Shown here piece after piece: positions 1 through 9,252 of a stretch of 64,000 nucleotides of DNA. Origin of the DNA: Natronobacterium gregoryi SP2 (GTDB lineage Archaea > Halobacteriota > Halobacteria > Halobacteriales > Natrialbaceae); NCBI RefSeq assembly GCF_000230715.2, contig NC_019792.1:3658001-3722000 (forward strand), in the 5' to 3' direction. The notes beneath the pieces are model-generated. The model ran no database searches. It was not told the origin of the DNA and was given only the letters and a program-made list of their open reading frames with translations. The position numbers and the translations under genes were made by a program. The number at the start of each line of letters is the position of its first letter. The first letter of the stretch is position 1.

Positions 1-1
1 G

Positions 2-118
2 TTCGAGATCAAACGGCGAATCGACGACTACTACGAGGACGGCGGCGACGCCTACTACCTGAAACTCGGCTCCGGCGTCGGGATTGCCGATCGGATATCG
101 GACTTGATACGACGATAG
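2..118 (+). CDS. C-terminal end of an unidentified protein (partial)
   Basis: An open frame enters from the left edge and ends at a TAG at 116-118, giving 38 C-terminal residues that end in DRISDLIRR. The fragment has a charged stretch (KRRIDDYYEDGG) followed by a short amphipathic tail. The codon use is haloarchaeal. There is too little to name the family. The coding call rests on codon bias and the clean stop. Confidence 0.45.
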   Translation, partial: FEIKRRIDDYYEDGGDAYYLKLGSGVGIADRISDLIRR

Positions 119-340
119 AGACGTACCGAACGTGTCTCTTGTTTCTCGCGGAAGTCGCTACTCGTTCGACGACCTGGTCGGTTCCTGACGATCCCGCGTC
201 GCAGAATCGTCACCAGCAGAGACGTCTCGTCCTGTGGACTCCGACAGTGCTCGCAGGGAACCGTCTCGTCGACGATCTGTTCGACAGTTTTGTGGAGTAG
301 TATCGGTCCAAGCGCCAACTGCTGTGTCGAACTCGATCGT
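119..340. other. intergenic, no supported gene
   Basis: Between the partial gene and the palindromic repeat at 341 I see no convincing gene. A minus-strand frame carries one CxxC pair, but it has no family signature and overlaps the partial gene. Confidence 0.4.
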
Positions 341-429
341 CTGATACGGATTACTGTAACGATTTACCGGTGCAACCGCCGCCCGGGTCGCAGTTGTGCC
401 GGAAATGACTTACAGTAAACCGTCTGAGA
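341..429. repeat. palindromic intergenic repeat, family 1, copy A
   Basis: The element is bounded by CTGATACGGATTACTGTAA on the left and TTACAGTAAACCGTCTGAG on the right, which are near inverted complements. Inside is a second inverted pair, CCGGTGCAACCG and CAGTTGTGCCGG. The same architecture recurs at 8377, 8611, 12384, 24169 and 33894 with sequence variation. It lies beyond the 3' end of the ATP-grasp gene, which reads leftward. It looks like a non-autonomous mobile palindrome (MITE or REP-like). No encoded product is visible. Confidence 0.8.
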
Positions 430-504
430 CTGGCTCGACCCCGCAGTTCAAGCTTGGCCGCCACCAGGCTTCGTCGCGCTGTATCTCGGCTCGCGGACGC
501 CCGA

Positions 505-1740
505 TCAACAAGAACAGTAGTAGTCCGGGTCACCGAACTCCGTCTCGAGTGCCTGCAGCGCCGGGCCGGGATCGGACGGACGATAGACGCCCGTCGTCAG
601 CCCGCGAGACGACTCGAAGTCGCCGGACAGTAGGGCGGTCCACTCGTCGGTCGAGAGCACGTCGGGGAACGACGGCGAACGCGCGAGCAAGGAGAGGTAG
701 TCGGGGAGGGAGAGCCAGCGGGCGTCCCGGTTCTCGTCGGGGTCGTACTCGAGTCCGACGGCGTCGGCGTAGGCAGCGTACGGCAGGTTCGAGCCGGTCT
801 CGACGGGCATCGAGATCCACTTCCAGGGACGGGTGTTGACGTCGAGCAGGACGTATTCCTCGCGGTCGCTATCGTAGACAAATTCTGCCTCGCTGATCCC
901 GTGGTAGCCGCTGTCCTCGAGTACCGAGCGGGCGCGGGCCACGAGTTCGGGGTCCTCGACGCGGTCGACGACACAGGAGCTGCCGTAGCCCTGCGGATAC
1001 CGGACGCGGGCGTTGCCGACGACGCTGGTCACGTCCCCGTCAGGCGAGACGTAGGACGCGAACGACCGGTCTTCTCCCAGAGCGACGGGGACCTTCTCCT
1101 GGGCCACCACTCGGACACCGGCGTCTTGGGCCTCGACGACGACCTCGCGGAACTCCTCGCGGTCGGCGACTTCGACGACGTTCGTCCCGAGCAGTTCCTC
1201 GAACTCGCGCTTGCGTGCGGGTTTGACCACGAGAGGGAAGCCGAGTCGGTCGGCGGCGTCGTCGGGGTCGATCTCGGAGAGCCGGTAGGTTTCGGGGTAG
1301 GGAACGCCGAGTGCTTCGGCGGTCGCGTACAGCGACTCCTTGTCGAGGATGTCGGCGATCACGTCCCGTTCCGCAAAGGGGAGTCGGACGGCGTCGGGTT
1401 CGGTCTCAGCGAACGCGTGGACCCACTCGTCCATGCAGGGGAAGGCGACTGGCTCGTGAGCTAGTACGTCGGTGACCGATTCGATGTCCTCACGGAACCC
1501 GTCGGGATCGTCGAGTGGGAAAGTTACTTTGCCGGCGGCGACGACGGCCTCGGAAGGCGGCGCGACCCCGTTGCCGACCCGATCTAGGGCGATGACCGGC
1601 ACGTCGTGGACGGCGAGCGCGCGGGCGACGCTCACTCCCGTGATGTGGGCGTTGGCGACGATCGCCGGCGGCCGATCGAACGACTGCTCCTCGAGGCGCT
1701 CGCGAAGTTGTGCGAGCGACGCGAACTGCGGGTAACTCAT
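505..1740 (-). CDS. ATP-grasp domain protein
   Basis: A 411-residue cytoplasmic protein of the ATP-grasp superfamily (carboxylate-amine/thiol ligases that activate an acid as acyl phosphate). Residues ~20-110 form a Rossmann-like pre-ATP-grasp domain (PAIVANAHITGVSVARAL). The ATP-binding lysine region VVKPARK is near residue 175. The C-terminal metal/ATP motif LLDVNTRPWKW is near 312. Related proteins are often labelled carbamoyl-phosphate synthase large-subunit-like or D-aspartate-ligase-like, but the substrate cannot be read here. The gene stands alone, divergent from priS with ~170 bp between starts, so it gives no pathway context. The start ATG gives the expected N-terminus. Confidence 0.8.
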   Translation of the reverse strand: MSYPQFASLAQLRERLEEQSFDRPPAIVANAHITGVSVARALAVHDVPVIALDRVGNGVAPPSEAVVAAGKVTFPLDDPDGFREDIESVTDVLAHEPVAFPCMDEWVHAFAETEPDAVRLPFAERDVIADILDKESLYATAEALGVPYPETYRLSEIDPDDAADRLGFPLVVKPARKREFEELLGTNVVEVADREEFREVVVEAQDAGVRVVAQEKVPVALGEDRSFASYVSPDGDVTSVVGNARVRYPQGYGSSCVVDRVEDPELVARARSVLEDSGYHGISEAEFVYDSDREEYVLLDVNTRPWKWISMPVETGSNLPYAAYADAVGLEYDPDENRDARWLSLPDYLSLLARSPSFPDVLSTDEWTALLSGDFESSRGLTTGVYRPSDPGPALQALETEFGDPDYYCSC

Positions 1741-1875
1741 GGTCGATCCAGCGGATCGGTCCGACTAAAGGCTGCGGTTCCGGCGATCCTGGTCACTGTC
1801 GCTGACGGCGACGGCGACGGCGACCGAGACGCGTTCGCACGATACCGACACACGACGACCGGCAGTTTCGGCAGG

Positions 1876-1881
1876 GTTATA
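1876..1881 (+). promoter_or_regulatory. TATA box of the priS-GINS operon
   Basis: GTTATA lies ~30 bp before the priS ATG at 1910. This is the spacing expected when the haloarchaeal transcript starts at or just before the start codon, so the mRNA is probably leaderless. No Shine-Dalgarno is seen just before this ATG. Confidence 0.5.
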
Positions 1882-1909
1882 CGCTCCCATCCACGATTAC
1901 TCGAGGCGT

Positions 1910-3085
1910 ATGGAGGAGCGAACGAGGGCGTATCTTCGAGGGCGGTTCCGCGACTACTATCGACGGACAGAGCTTACGCCACCGCCCGCAGCCAACGAAC
2001 GCGAGTGGGGGTACATCCCCTGGACCGAGGGGCCCGATACGACCATGGTCCGCCATCGTTCGCTGCTCGAGTTAGGGAATCTCACCGATTTTCTCGTCCG
2101 TAAGCGGCCACGCCACGTCTACTTCTCGGCCGGCCGCTTTCGTGACCCCGGTGCCGGGTCGATGAACGAGAAAGACTGGCAGTCGGCCGACCTCGTCTTC
2201 GACCTAGACGCCGACCACTTGCCGAACGTGACTCTCGGCGAGGACTCCTACGCCGAGATGCTCGCAACGTGTAAAGACGCGCTCCTCCGACTGCTCGATT
2301 TCCTCGAGGACGACTTCGCCTTCGAGGAGATGGAAATCGTCTTCTCGGGCGGCCGGGGCTACCACGTTCACGTCCGCGACGACGACATCCGTCACCTCGA
2401 GCGAGAGCACCGCCGCGAAATCGTCGACTACGTTCGCGGTATCGGGCTGGACTTCGAGGAACTGATCGAGACCGAGACCGTCGCGGGCATCGGCCGGAAG
2501 ACACCAACCGAGCGCCGAACGCTGCAGATCGAGGGCGGGTGGGGTCGTCGCACCCACGACCACTTCATGGCGTTCGTCGACGGGTTACTCGAGATGGACG
2601 AGGCCGACGCTCTCGACCGTCTCCAGGAGTTCGACGGCATCGGCGAAGGGAAAGCACAGGCCACCCTCAATGCCGCCCGGAACAACCGCGAAGGGCTCGA
2701 GGCGGGCAACGTCACGGTCCACACTGCCGTCGCTCAACTGGCCGAACGCTTCGCCTCGAAAGCCGTCGAACGGGACAACGCGCCAATCGACGAACCCGTC
2801 ACCACCGACACGAACCGACTCATCAGGCTGCCGGGCAGTCTCCACGGCGGCAGCGGACTGAAGACGGTTCGTCTCGAGCGCGACGAGCTCGGGGACTTCG
2901 ATCCGCTCGTCGACGCGGTCCCGGAAACGTTCGAGGGACAGGAGATCACGGTCGATGTCACCGACGGCGGCGAGGTGGAGCTCGGAGGAGATAGCTTTAC
3001 AGTCCCTGAAGGAGACCAGTCACTCCCGGAGCACGTTGCCGTCTTCCTGATGACCCGTGGCAGGGCCGAAAAGGAGAAAGAATGA
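1910..3085 (+). CDS. priS: DNA primase small (catalytic) subunit PriS
   Basis: A 391-residue archaeo-eukaryotic primase catalytic subunit, which makes RNA/DNA primers with PriL at replication forks. The metal-binding aspartates are visible in DLVFDLDAD (D98, D100, D102). The nucleotide-binding SGGRGYHVHV motif lies near 146-155. The N-terminal RGRFRDYYRR and YFSAGRFRDP stretches are typical of PriS. The length fits the haloarchaeal family. The next gene (GINS) starts at 3082 inside the PriS stop codon region (ATGA), so the two are translationally coupled and probably made together as replisome parts. Confidence 0.95.
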   Translation: MEERTRAYLRGRFRDYYRRTELTPPPAANEREWGYIPWTEGPDTTMVRHRSLLELGNLTDFLVRKRPRHVYFSAGRFRDPGAGSMNEKDWQSADLVFDLDADHLPNVTLGEDSYAEMLATCKDALLRLLDFLEDDFAFEEMEIVFSGGRGYHVHVRDDDIRHLEREHRREIVDYVRGIGLDFEELIETETVAGIGRKTPTERRTLQIEGGWGRRTHDHFMAFVDGLLEMDEADALDRLQEFDGIGEGKAQATLNAARNNREGLEAGNVTVHTAVAQLAERFASKAVERDNAPIDEPVTTDTNRLIRLPGSLHGGSGLKTVRLERDELGDFDPLVDAVPETFEGQEITVDVTDGGEVELGGDSFTVPEGDQSLPEHVAVFLMTRGRAEKEKE

Positions 3086-3921
3086 ACCTAGACGAACTGC
3101 GCTCGGTCCAAAGCAAGGAGCGCCAGAAAGACAGCCTCCAGAACCTGCGCCCCTCGTTCTACCAGGAGGTCGGCGAGTACATCGCCGACCTGGAGGCGGA
3201 ACGGGACCAGGTCGCCGAGCGCGCCGACGATCCGTTCTCTTCGCCCGAAGTAAGCCGCCTCACTGACGAGATCGAGACGGCCAAAGACGTCGTCGAGGCG
3301 ATCTACGAGCGACGGATGGGGAAACTCGTCAAGCAGGCCAGCCTCGCCGCGGCCGGGATGGCAGCAGACGACGAGGGCCTCACCGCCGAGGAAGCCGATC
3401 TCTTTGCGGACCTCGTCGACCGCATCGAGTCGAACAAAGGTCGTGTGCTCGACGTGCTCGAGGAAGCGCAAGTCGACACGGACACCGAGAAACCGCGGTC
3501 TGTCGACTCGACTCGGCCGTCGTCCGAGCTGTCGACCGACGTGTCGTCCGCCCGTCCCGAAGACGACGCACCGCCGGCACCGCCACAGGAGCCGCCGGAG
3601 CCCGCACTCGAGAGCGAGGACGCGCCGGACCCTGCAGGCGGCGTCTCGGCCGCGGACGTCATGGGTGGGGAACCAGACCCGATCGACGACGTGGCTGATT
3701 CCGACGGCGAAACCGACGAGACGGAGTCGAGACAAGAGTCGGACGGTTCCATCGATGACGCCGATGTCGACCGCGTCACCGTCCGCATCACGCGCGACGT
3801 TGGCCCGATCCTCGGCGTCGACGACCGCGAGTACACGCTCTCGACCGACGACATCGTCACCCTGCCCGAACAGAACGCCGATCCGTTGGTCGAGCAGGAA
3901 GCGGCAGAACCACTCGAGTAG
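3082..3921 (+). CDS. archaeal GINS (Gins51-type) replication factor
   Basis: A 279-residue GINS-family protein, part of the CMG helicase complex with MCM and Cdc45/GAN. The N-terminal ~130 residues are the helical A domain (LDELRSVQSKERQKDSLQ, then SFYQEVGEYIADLEAERD). Residues ~135-225 are a low-complexity acidic Ser/Glu/Asp/Pro linker. The last ~50 residues form the small beta-rich B domain (VDRVTVRITRDVGPILGVD). The A-linker-B order is the Gins51/Sld5-like arrangement. The gene overlaps priS by 4 bp; the priS-GINS pairing is widely conserved in archaea. The long acidic linker is a haloarchaeal feature. Confidence 0.85.
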   Translation: MNLDELRSVQSKERQKDSLQNLRPSFYQEVGEYIADLEAERDQVAERADDPFSSPEVSRLTDEIETAKDVVEAIYERRMGKLVKQASLAAAGMAADDEGLTAEEADLFADLVDRIESNKGRVLDVLEEAQVDTDTEKPRSVDSTRPSSELSTDVSSARPEDDAPPAPPQEPPEPALESEDAPDPAGGVSAADVMGGEPDPIDDVADSDGETDETESRQESDGSIDDADVDRVTVRITRDVGPILGVDDREYTLSTDDIVTLPEQNADPLVEQEAAEPLE

Positions 3922-3922
3922 C

Positions 3923-3931
3923 TGTTTTTTC
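3923..3931 (+). terminator. T-run terminator after GINS
   Basis: A run of six T residues begins 4-5 bp after the GINS stop codon, followed by the inverted pair CGAGCGACCCGCTCG. T-rich tracts right after stop codons act as terminators in haloarchaea. The downstream gene (cdc48) is convergent. Confidence 0.45.
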
Positions 3932-4149
3932 GAGCGACCCGCTCGGGTTGGCGGCCGATCGGACGAAGACGGTGAACGTCGTCAACGCACAGCAGCGTTC
4001 GACGGTGCCGAGGCTGCCGACGCCGTTACGTTCGACGAGACGAAGTGATGCAGCGACGTGCCGACCCAACCGCCGGACGGGCCACGGTCGTACTGGAACT
4101 GACGGGCGGTGGTCCGTTTGTCGCGACCGGCCGTCGACTCGCGGCGGGC

Positions 4150-6411
4150 TTACTGGAACGTCCGCCCGAGCTGTTCCTCCTCGGCAGGTTCGACTCGCTG
4201 GAACTCCTCTTCGATCTCCTCGTAGCGTTCGCGCGTTTCGGCAGTCACGCTCGGACCGACTTCCTCGAGCGCGTTCTCGAAGTGTTCCTTGCTGATGCGG
4301 ACGTTGTCGACCGTGTCACCGATCTCTTCGGGGTCGACGGAGGTGATGAACTCGCGGCTAGCGGCCATCGAAGCCTCGCGGCAGACGGCTTCGATGTCGG
4401 CTCCGACGTAGCCTTCTGTCTCGGCAGCGAGCCAGTCGAGGTCGACTGCCTCGGCGAGTGGCTTGTCGCGGGTGTGGACCTCGAAGATCTTCTTGCGGGC
4501 GTCCTCGTCCGGAACCGGGACGTGGACGTGACGGTCCAGTCGGCCGGGACGTAACAGTGCAGAGTCGATCAGGTCGGGACGGTTCGTCGTCGCGACGACG
4601 ACGACGTCTTCCAGTTCCTCGAGGCCGTCCAGTTCTGTCAGTAGCTGGGAGACGACGCGTTCGCCGACGCCGGAGTCGGTCTGGCCGCGGCCGCGTTCGC
4701 CCGCGATCGAATCGATTTCGTCGAAGAAGATCACGGTCGGCGCGTTCGACCGTGCCTTCTCGAAGATTTCGCGGACGCCTTTCTCGGACTCGCCGACGTA
4801 CTTGTTCAGCAGTTCCGGGCCTTTGATCGAGATGAAGTTCGACTGGGCCTCGTTTGCCACTGCTTTGGCGAGCAACGTCTTTCCGGTCCCCGGGGGACCG
4901 TACATGAGGACGCCCTTCGCGGCCTCCATGTCCATCTGCTCGAAGACCTGGGGGTAGTCCAGCGGCCACTGGATCGTCTCGCGCAGCCGTTCTTTGGTGT
5001 CGTCGAGCCCGCCGACATCGTTCCAGGTGACGTCGGGCACTTCGACGAAGACCTCCCGCATCGCAGAGGGCTGGATGCCCTTGAGTGCCTCCTTAAAGTC
5101 GTCTTCGGTGACCTGCAGCGACTCGAGGACGTCGGCGTCGATCTCCTGGGACTCGAGGTCGAGGTCGGGGCGGATTCGACGCAGGGCGTTCATCGCGCCT
5201 TCGCGGGCGAGGCTCTCGAGGTCGGCCCCGACGAACCCGTGCGTGTTGGTAGCGTAGTGCTCGAGATCGACGGACTCTTCGAGGGGCATCCCGCGAGTGT
5301 GGACCTGCAGGATCTCCTTACGGCCTTCCTTGTCCGGGACACCGATTTCGATCTCGCGGTCGAACCGGCCGCCACGCCGGAGTGCGGGGTCGATGTCGTC
5401 GAGACGGTTGGTCGCGGCGATGACGGTGACGCGGCCGCGTTCCTCGAGGCCGTCCATCAGGCTGAGCAGTTGTGCGACGACGCGTCGTTCGACGTCGCCG
5501 CCGGCTTCCTCGCGTTTGGCGGCGATGGAGTCGAGTTCGTCGATGAAGATGATCGCAGGAGCGTTCTCTTCGGCCTCTTCGAAGACTTCGCGGAGTTGCT
5601 CCTCGCTTTCGCCGTAGTACTTAGACATGATCTCCGGGCCGGAGATCGTCTCGAAGTGGGCGTCGATCTCGTTGGCGACGGCTTTCGCCATCAGTGTCTT
5701 CCCGGTGCCGGGTGGGCCGTGTAGCAAGACACCCTTGGGCGGCTCGATGCCGAGTTGCTGGAAGAGTTCGGGGTGACGCATCGGGAGTTCGATCATCTCC
5801 CGGACTTGGTCGAGTTCGTCGTCTAGACCGCCGATGTCCTCGTAGGTGACGTTGGGGACGCCCTCCGCGGAGGCGTCGCCGGCAGCACCGACCTGTTCGG
5901 CCGGCGTCTCGGACATCTCGATGTTCGTCGAGTCGGTGATGACGACGGTACCATCCGGCGAGGTACTCGCGATCTTCAGCGGCACCGACTGCCCGGAGCT
6001 GGCCATCGGGCCGAACGAAAGCGAGAACGGGACAGTCTGGCCCTCGGTGACGGCCTGTCCGGAGAGCTTGTCGCGGACGAGCGGGCCGATATCGCCACGA
6101 ATGCGGAGGTTTTGCGGAAGCGCAACTGTGACGGATTTGGCGGGTTTGACGTCTGCTTTCTCGATCGTGACGCTGTCGTCAATCCCGACGCCGGCCTCCT
6201 GGCGCAGGCGGCCGTCGATCCGGACGATCCCCCGGCCCTCGTCTTCGGGATAGCCTGGCCAGACGCGGGCGACGGCCTGACCGTCACCGCTACCGCTTAT
6301 TACGACGTAGTCGCCGTTCTCGAGGTCGAGTTCGCGCATCGAGACGCGATCGATCGCGGCTAGTCCGCGCCCGGCGTCTTTCTGTTTGAGTGGTTTGACG
6401 GTAAGTTTCAT
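4150..6411 (-). CDS. Cdc48/p97-type AAA+ ATPase (paralogue 1)
   Basis: A 753-residue double-ring AAA+ unfoldase that extracts or unfolds proteins, probably feeding the proteasome. Residues ~1-170 are the Cdc48 N-domain (double-psi barrel plus CDC48_2). D1 has Walker A GPPGTGKT at 232-239, Walker B IIFIDELD near 288 and an arginine finger region [10 protein letters not shown]2 has Walker A at 505-512, VIFFDEIDS and RPGRLDRH. The C-terminus is acidic and ends in RTFQ. The start overlaps the stop of the Hsp20-like gene upstream (ATGA, 6408-6411), so the two are coupled. A second paralogue lies at 42716-44947 with a different N-domain sequence and tail. Confidence 0.95.
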   Translation of the reverse strand: MKLTVKPLKQKDAGRGLAAIDRVSMRELDLENGDYVVISGSGDGQAVARVWPGYPEDEGRGIVRIDGRLRQEAGVGIDDSVTIEKADVKPAKSVTVALPQNLRIRGDIGPLVRDKLSGQAVTEGQTVPFSLSFGPMASSGQSVPLKIASTSPDGTVVITDSTNIEMSETPAEQVGAAGDASAEGVPNVTYEDIGGLDDELDQVREMIELPMRHPELFQQLGIEPPKGVLLHGPPGTGKTLMAKAVANEIDAHFETISGPEIMSKYYGESEEQLREVFEEAEENAPAIIFIDELDSIAAKREEAGGDVERRVVAQLLSLMDGLEERGRVTVIAATNRLDDIDPALRRGGRFDREIEIGVPDKEGRKEILQVHTRGMPLEESVDLEHYATNTHGFVGADLESLAREGAMNALRRIRPDLDLESQEIDADVLESLQVTEDDFKEALKGIQPSAMREVFVEVPDVTWNDVGGLDDTKERLRETIQWPLDYPQVFEQMDMEAAKGVLMYGPPGTGKTLLAKAVANEAQSNFISIKGPELLNKYVGESEKGVREIFEKARSNAPTVIFFDEIDSIAGERGRGQTDSGVGERVVSQLLTELDGLEELEDVVVVATTNRPDLIDSALLRPGRLDRHVHVPVPDEDARKKIFEVHTRDKPLAEAVDLDWLAAETEGYVGADIEAVCREASMAASREFITSVDPEEIGDTVDNVRISKEHFENALEEVGPSVTAETRERYEEIEEEFQRVEPAEEEQLGRTFQ

Positions 6412-6656
6412 AGATCGCCCTCCAGTTCGACAGTGAGGACCCCGTTTTTGATAAACGTGTTCGCGTCGTCTGCACTCTCGGGGAGATCGATCTCGTACTG
6501 CTCGTCTCCGACGACGACAATGACGGTGCAGTCGACGACATCGACGGCGGCGTCCTCGCGCTGGGAACCGAAATCGACCGCGAGCACCGCGCCGTCGTCG
6601 TACTCGTACCGACGGGCCAGTTGGCCGTCTTTGTCGGTGAATTGCTCGAGAGTCAT
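6408..6656 (-). CDS. small Hsp20/alpha-crystallin-like protein (DUF7127-type)
   Basis: An 82-residue, mostly beta-strand acidic protein resembling the core of an Hsp20/alpha-crystallin domain ([12 protein letters not shown], then [14 protein letters not shown], ending [15 protein letters not shown]; the final NGVLTVEL is the Hsp20-like signature). It lacks the N- and C-terminal extensions of full sHsps, so it may be an adaptor rather than an oligomeric chaperone. It is the first gene of a two-gene operon with cdc48 (4-bp overlap). A TATA-like TTTATG on the minus strand near 6690-6700 would place the mRNA start a few bases before the ATG. Confidence 0.7.
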   Translation of the reverse strand: MTLEQFTDKDGQLARRYEYDDGAVLAVDFGSQREDAAVDVVDCTVIVVVGDEQYEIDLPESADDANTFIKNGVLTVELEGDL

Positions 6657-6853
6657 GCTGGTACTAACTCGACGTAATCGCCTTTAGCACATAAATTTGT
6701 CGCCGCCGAATCGCAGTACAGCGTCGGGTGAGTCGAAAACAGCGTTGTTCGCGGTTCACAGCTATCGGCGGGCGCGAGTCGGCGACACCGGCCGCGACGT
6801 GTCACGACAGTCGAGTCGGAGGGTTTTCGGCCGGGGACGCCCGACAGTTGGAC

Positions 6854-7717
6854 ATGATCGACGACGAGACGCCGGTACTCGACAACCACCTGCACATCGA
6901 TCCGGACAACCACCGTGGGATCGACGCGGTCGAGGACTTCGCTCGACTGGGAGGGACCCACCTTCTCGTGGTCAACAAACCCTCCTGGTACCTCGGCGTC
7001 GAGGCCGACGATGGCGAGGACTTCCGGCCGGTCTTCGAACAGACGATCAAAATCGTCGAGCAGGCGTCGGACGTACTCGAGGGGCGTGCCTGGCCCGTCC
7101 TTGGCGTCCATCCGGGGCTGATCTCGCGGCTCGTCGACGATCGAGGCTACAGTCCCGACGAGGCCCGCGAGATCATGCAGGCCGGGATCGACGTCGCCGC
7201 GGAGTACGTCGCAGACGGCCGGGCGCTCGCGCTGAAGTCCGGTCGTCCCCACTACGAGGTCGACGACGCCGTCTGGGACGCCTCCAACGCAGTCATGCGC
7301 CACGCCTTCGGACACGGCGGCGATCTCGACTGTGCGGTGCAGTTACACACGGAAGCCAGCGAGGAACTCTCCGGCGTCGCCGACTGGGCCGAAGAAGCCG
7401 GCATGGAACACCACCAGGTCGTCAAACACTACGCCGCTGGCCGTCTCGAGGGCCCCACGCCGAGCGTCATGAGTGAGAAAGACCGACTCGAGCGGGCAGC
7501 CAAACGCGGCGAGCCGTTCCTGATGGAGACCGACTACGTCGACGACCCGGACCGGCCAGGGGCTGTCCTGGGGCCAAAGACCGTCCCTCGTAGGGTCCGC
7601 TGGCTGCTCGAGAAAGGCAACGAGGACGCCGTCCGGAACGCCCACGTCGAGACGCCGAAACTCGTCTACGGGATCGACACAGAGAAATCCCTCGATCGGC
7701 GTTCTAACTCCGTATAG
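6854..7717 (+). CDS. TatD-like metal-dependent hydrolase
   Basis: A 287-residue amidohydrolase-fold protein of the TatD-related group. The metal-ligand motif DNHLHIDPDN is at residues ~10-19. Further motifs are VLGVHPGL (~78), LKSGRPHYEV (~125), VQLHTEA (~160) and the late ETDYVDDP (~223) supplying the final Asp. An ATG at 6728 is in frame, but the extra 42 residues are unlike the family, and MIDDETPVLDNHLHI is the usual opening, so 6854 is chosen. It is a probable deoxyribonuclease or phosphoesterase; the substrate is unknown. It is divergent from the Hsp20-cdc48 operon. Confidence 0.8.
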   Translation: MIDDETPVLDNHLHIDPDNHRGIDAVEDFARLGGTHLLVVNKPSWYLGVEADDGEDFRPVFEQTIKIVEQASDVLEGRAWPVLGVHPGLISRLVDDRGYSPDEAREIMQAGIDVAAEYVADGRALALKSGRPHYEVDDAVWDASNAVMRHAFGHGGDLDCAVQLHTEASEELSGVADWAEEAGMEHHQVVKHYAAGRLEGPTPSVMSEKDRLERAAKRGEPFLMETDYVDDPDRPGAVLGPKTVPRRVRWLLEKGNEDAVRNAHVETPKLVYGIDTEKSLDRRSNSV

Positions 7718-7799
7718 CGGCGTTCAGCACTCTTTCGGCGAAGGTAACTTTACCTCAGTGTAGAGAAAGGCATTTCAAGCGGCCGGTGTAGGTGTCTGT

Positions 7800-8378
7800 A
7801 TGAGCAATCCCCCGACTGAGTTCTACTCGGAGGAGCGTTGGCAGAACTGGATCGATCGCATCGAGGACGAAGACATCGATCCGGAAGACGAAGACTCGGC
7901 GCGCTTGCTGCTCAACCTGCAAGACGACACGGCGATCGCGATCGCGAAGATCGTCGCCGCCTACGACGACGGGGAACTCGAGGAAGACGAGGCACTCGCC
8001 GAAATCGCAGACGTTCGTGAGATCGTCCTCGGGGAAGTCGACATCGACGACGAGGAGAAACTCATCCTCGTCGACGGCGTCCAGACGAGTCTCGTCTGTG
8101 TCTTCTTTGCTGCCGAGGAGTACGTCGCAGACGGCCCCGCCGAAGATGGGAGCGTCGGCGACTATCTCGGGGCTGCGGCCGACGCCGAGACCGAGGAAGA
8201 TCTGGATGCTGCACTCGGCTACGCCGCACAGGCTGGCACGCTCATCATCGATGGCGACAAACTCGACATGCAGGTCGCAGAAGACCTCGAGTACGGCCTC
8301 GTCACCGAGTGGATCAACGGACTCGATAGTCTCCAGAGCGCGATGAGCGATCCCGAAGTCGTCGAAGAAGACGAGTGA
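7800..8378 (+). CDS. DUF2150 family protein
   Basis: A 192-residue, very acidic, helical soluble protein that I recognise as DUF2150, a haloarchaeal-conserved family of unknown function (FYSEERWQNWIDRIEDEDID at the N-terminus; DDTAIAIAKIVAAYDDGEL and CVFFAAEEYVADGP further in). There is no enzyme motif and no membrane segment. It is monocistronic, ~80 bp after the TatD-like gene, and its stop codon abuts a family-1 palindromic repeat. Confidence 0.8.
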   Translation: MSNPPTEFYSEERWQNWIDRIEDEDIDPEDEDSARLLLNLQDDTAIAIAKIVAAYDDGELEEDEALAEIADVREIVLGEVDIDDEEKLILVDGVQTSLVCVFFAAEEYVADGPAEDGSVGDYLGAAADAETEEDLDAALGYAAQAGTLIIDGDKLDMQVAEDLEYGLVTEWINGLDSLQSAMSDPEVVEEDE

Positions 8379-8460
8379 GACGGTTTGCTGTCAGTCAGTG
8401 CCGGCGCGACCGCGCGCTCTTGCGGTCGTGCCGGGACATCGAGACAACAGTCCGTATGAG
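8377..8460. repeat. palindromic intergenic repeat, family 1, copy B
   Basis: It begins GAGACGGTTTGCTGTCAGT at the DUF2150 stop codon and ends ACAACAGTCCGTATGAG. The inner inverted pair is CCGGCGCGACCGC and GCGGTCGTGCCGG. It has the same design as copy C 150 bp downstream. Between them (8461-8610) is another short inverted pair (GGCGCAACCACGG and CGCAGGTGCGCC) that may be a decayed copy. Confidence 0.8.
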
Positions 8461-8610
8461 ACGAACTGCAACCGTCGGTGATGGCGCAACCACGGTCCCG
8501 GACCGCAGGTGCGCCGGCACTGAATTGTAGCTGACCGCTCACACCGGTCGACCGATCGATTCCCGCTTTCTCCGTCACTCCGGCGACGGTGGCGCGTCGT
8601 TCTCATCGAC

Positions 8611-8695
8611 TCATACGGTTTGCTGTCAGTCAGTTCCGGCGCGACCGCAAGCTCCTGCAGTCACGCGGGGACATCGATACAGCAGTCCGTATCAG
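8611..8695. repeat. palindromic intergenic repeat, family 1, copy C
   Basis: It runs from TCATACGGTTTGCTGTCAGT to ACAGCAGTCCGTATCAG, with the inner GGCGCGACCGCAAGC arm only partly complemented (CAGTCACGC). The right end runs directly into the hairpin at 8694-8737. Confidence 0.75.
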
Positions 8696-8737
8696 GTGAC
8701 CTCCTCCTCACCGTAAACGGCGAGGAGGATGTCACCT
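8694..8737. repeat. 20-bp-stem hairpin resembling an IS200/IS605 (tnpB) 3' end
   Basis: The arms AGGTGACCTCCTCCTCACCG and CGGCGAGGAGGATGTCACCT pair with two mismatches around a TAAA loop. On the minus strand it reads GCCGTTTACGGTGAGG then AGGAGGTCACCT. This core recurs at 17690-17712 next to a TnpB-like tail. Such hairpins mark the right end of haloarchaeal tnpB elements. No tnpB is left here, so it would be a solo end. Confidence 0.45.
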
Positions 8738-8937
8738 GGGCATACATATTGGATTAGCCCCTGGATGTTGCACTCGCTTTCTACCAGCCACTGGACAGAC
8801 TGAGCGAGGCGTACTGAACTCACAGCGCGACTATTCCGCGGGATTCGACTCGATGTACGAGCTTAGAGGTCACTCGATACAGGTCACGTAGTCAACCCAC
8901 AAGAAACATATTCGAGAGTCGGTCGAAATACGAGATA
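8738..8937. other. intergenic, no gene seen
   Basis: AT-richer than its surroundings. It contains AAACATATTCG ~30 bp before the small membrane gene at 8938, which could be its TATA region. Nothing else is recognisable. Confidence 0.4.
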
Positions 8938-9111
8938 ATGAACGAGAACCCAGTCATCTTCCGACTCAATCTGATTATCACACTTTTGATTACCAACCTT
9001 GTACTACTGCTGATCTTTTTTCTCCCTCTGGAATTGCTACTTCTCGGAGGAATTTTGCCCGCCTTCCTACTTCCAGTAGCAGGTCTGATAATCCTGCTTC
9101 GTATTCGGTAA
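8938..9111 (+). CDS. small two-helix membrane protein
   Basis: 57 residues: MNENPVIFRLN, a hydrophobic helix (LIITLLITNLVLLLIFFLPL), a short turn with LGG, and a second hydrophobic stretch ending LIILLRIR. It has two transmembrane spans with a basic C-terminus. The base composition is much less GC-rich than neighbouring genes, as is common for accessory haloarchaeal genes. A possible TATA (AACATATTC) lies ~30 bp upstream, compatible with a leaderless mRNA. The family is not recognised. It is too short to be certain, but the composition is far from random for a GC-rich genome. Confidence 0.5.
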   Translation: MNENPVIFRLNLIITLLITNLVLLLIFFLPLELLLLGGILPAFLLPVAGLIILLRIR

Positions 9112-9252
9112 GTGCACAGATGTACTGGCTGGCTGAGGTAGTGAACTGGGAACGAAACAATCGATGCCGCTGTGGTGCATCTATTCCGTATTCAGCACAA
9201 CTTCTGTAGCCAATCACTGACTAAGAATCTCACCAAAGCCAACTAGTCGGAG

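Noticed and set aside
55-318. Minus-strand frame with a CEHC pair
   Set aside because: It overlaps the partial plus-strand gene, has no family signature and runs into the palindromic repeat.
8377-8695. Possible CRISPR array because of repeated ~85-bp units
   Set aside because: Units are palindromic, irregularly spaced and scattered over 34 kb, with no spacers or cas genes.
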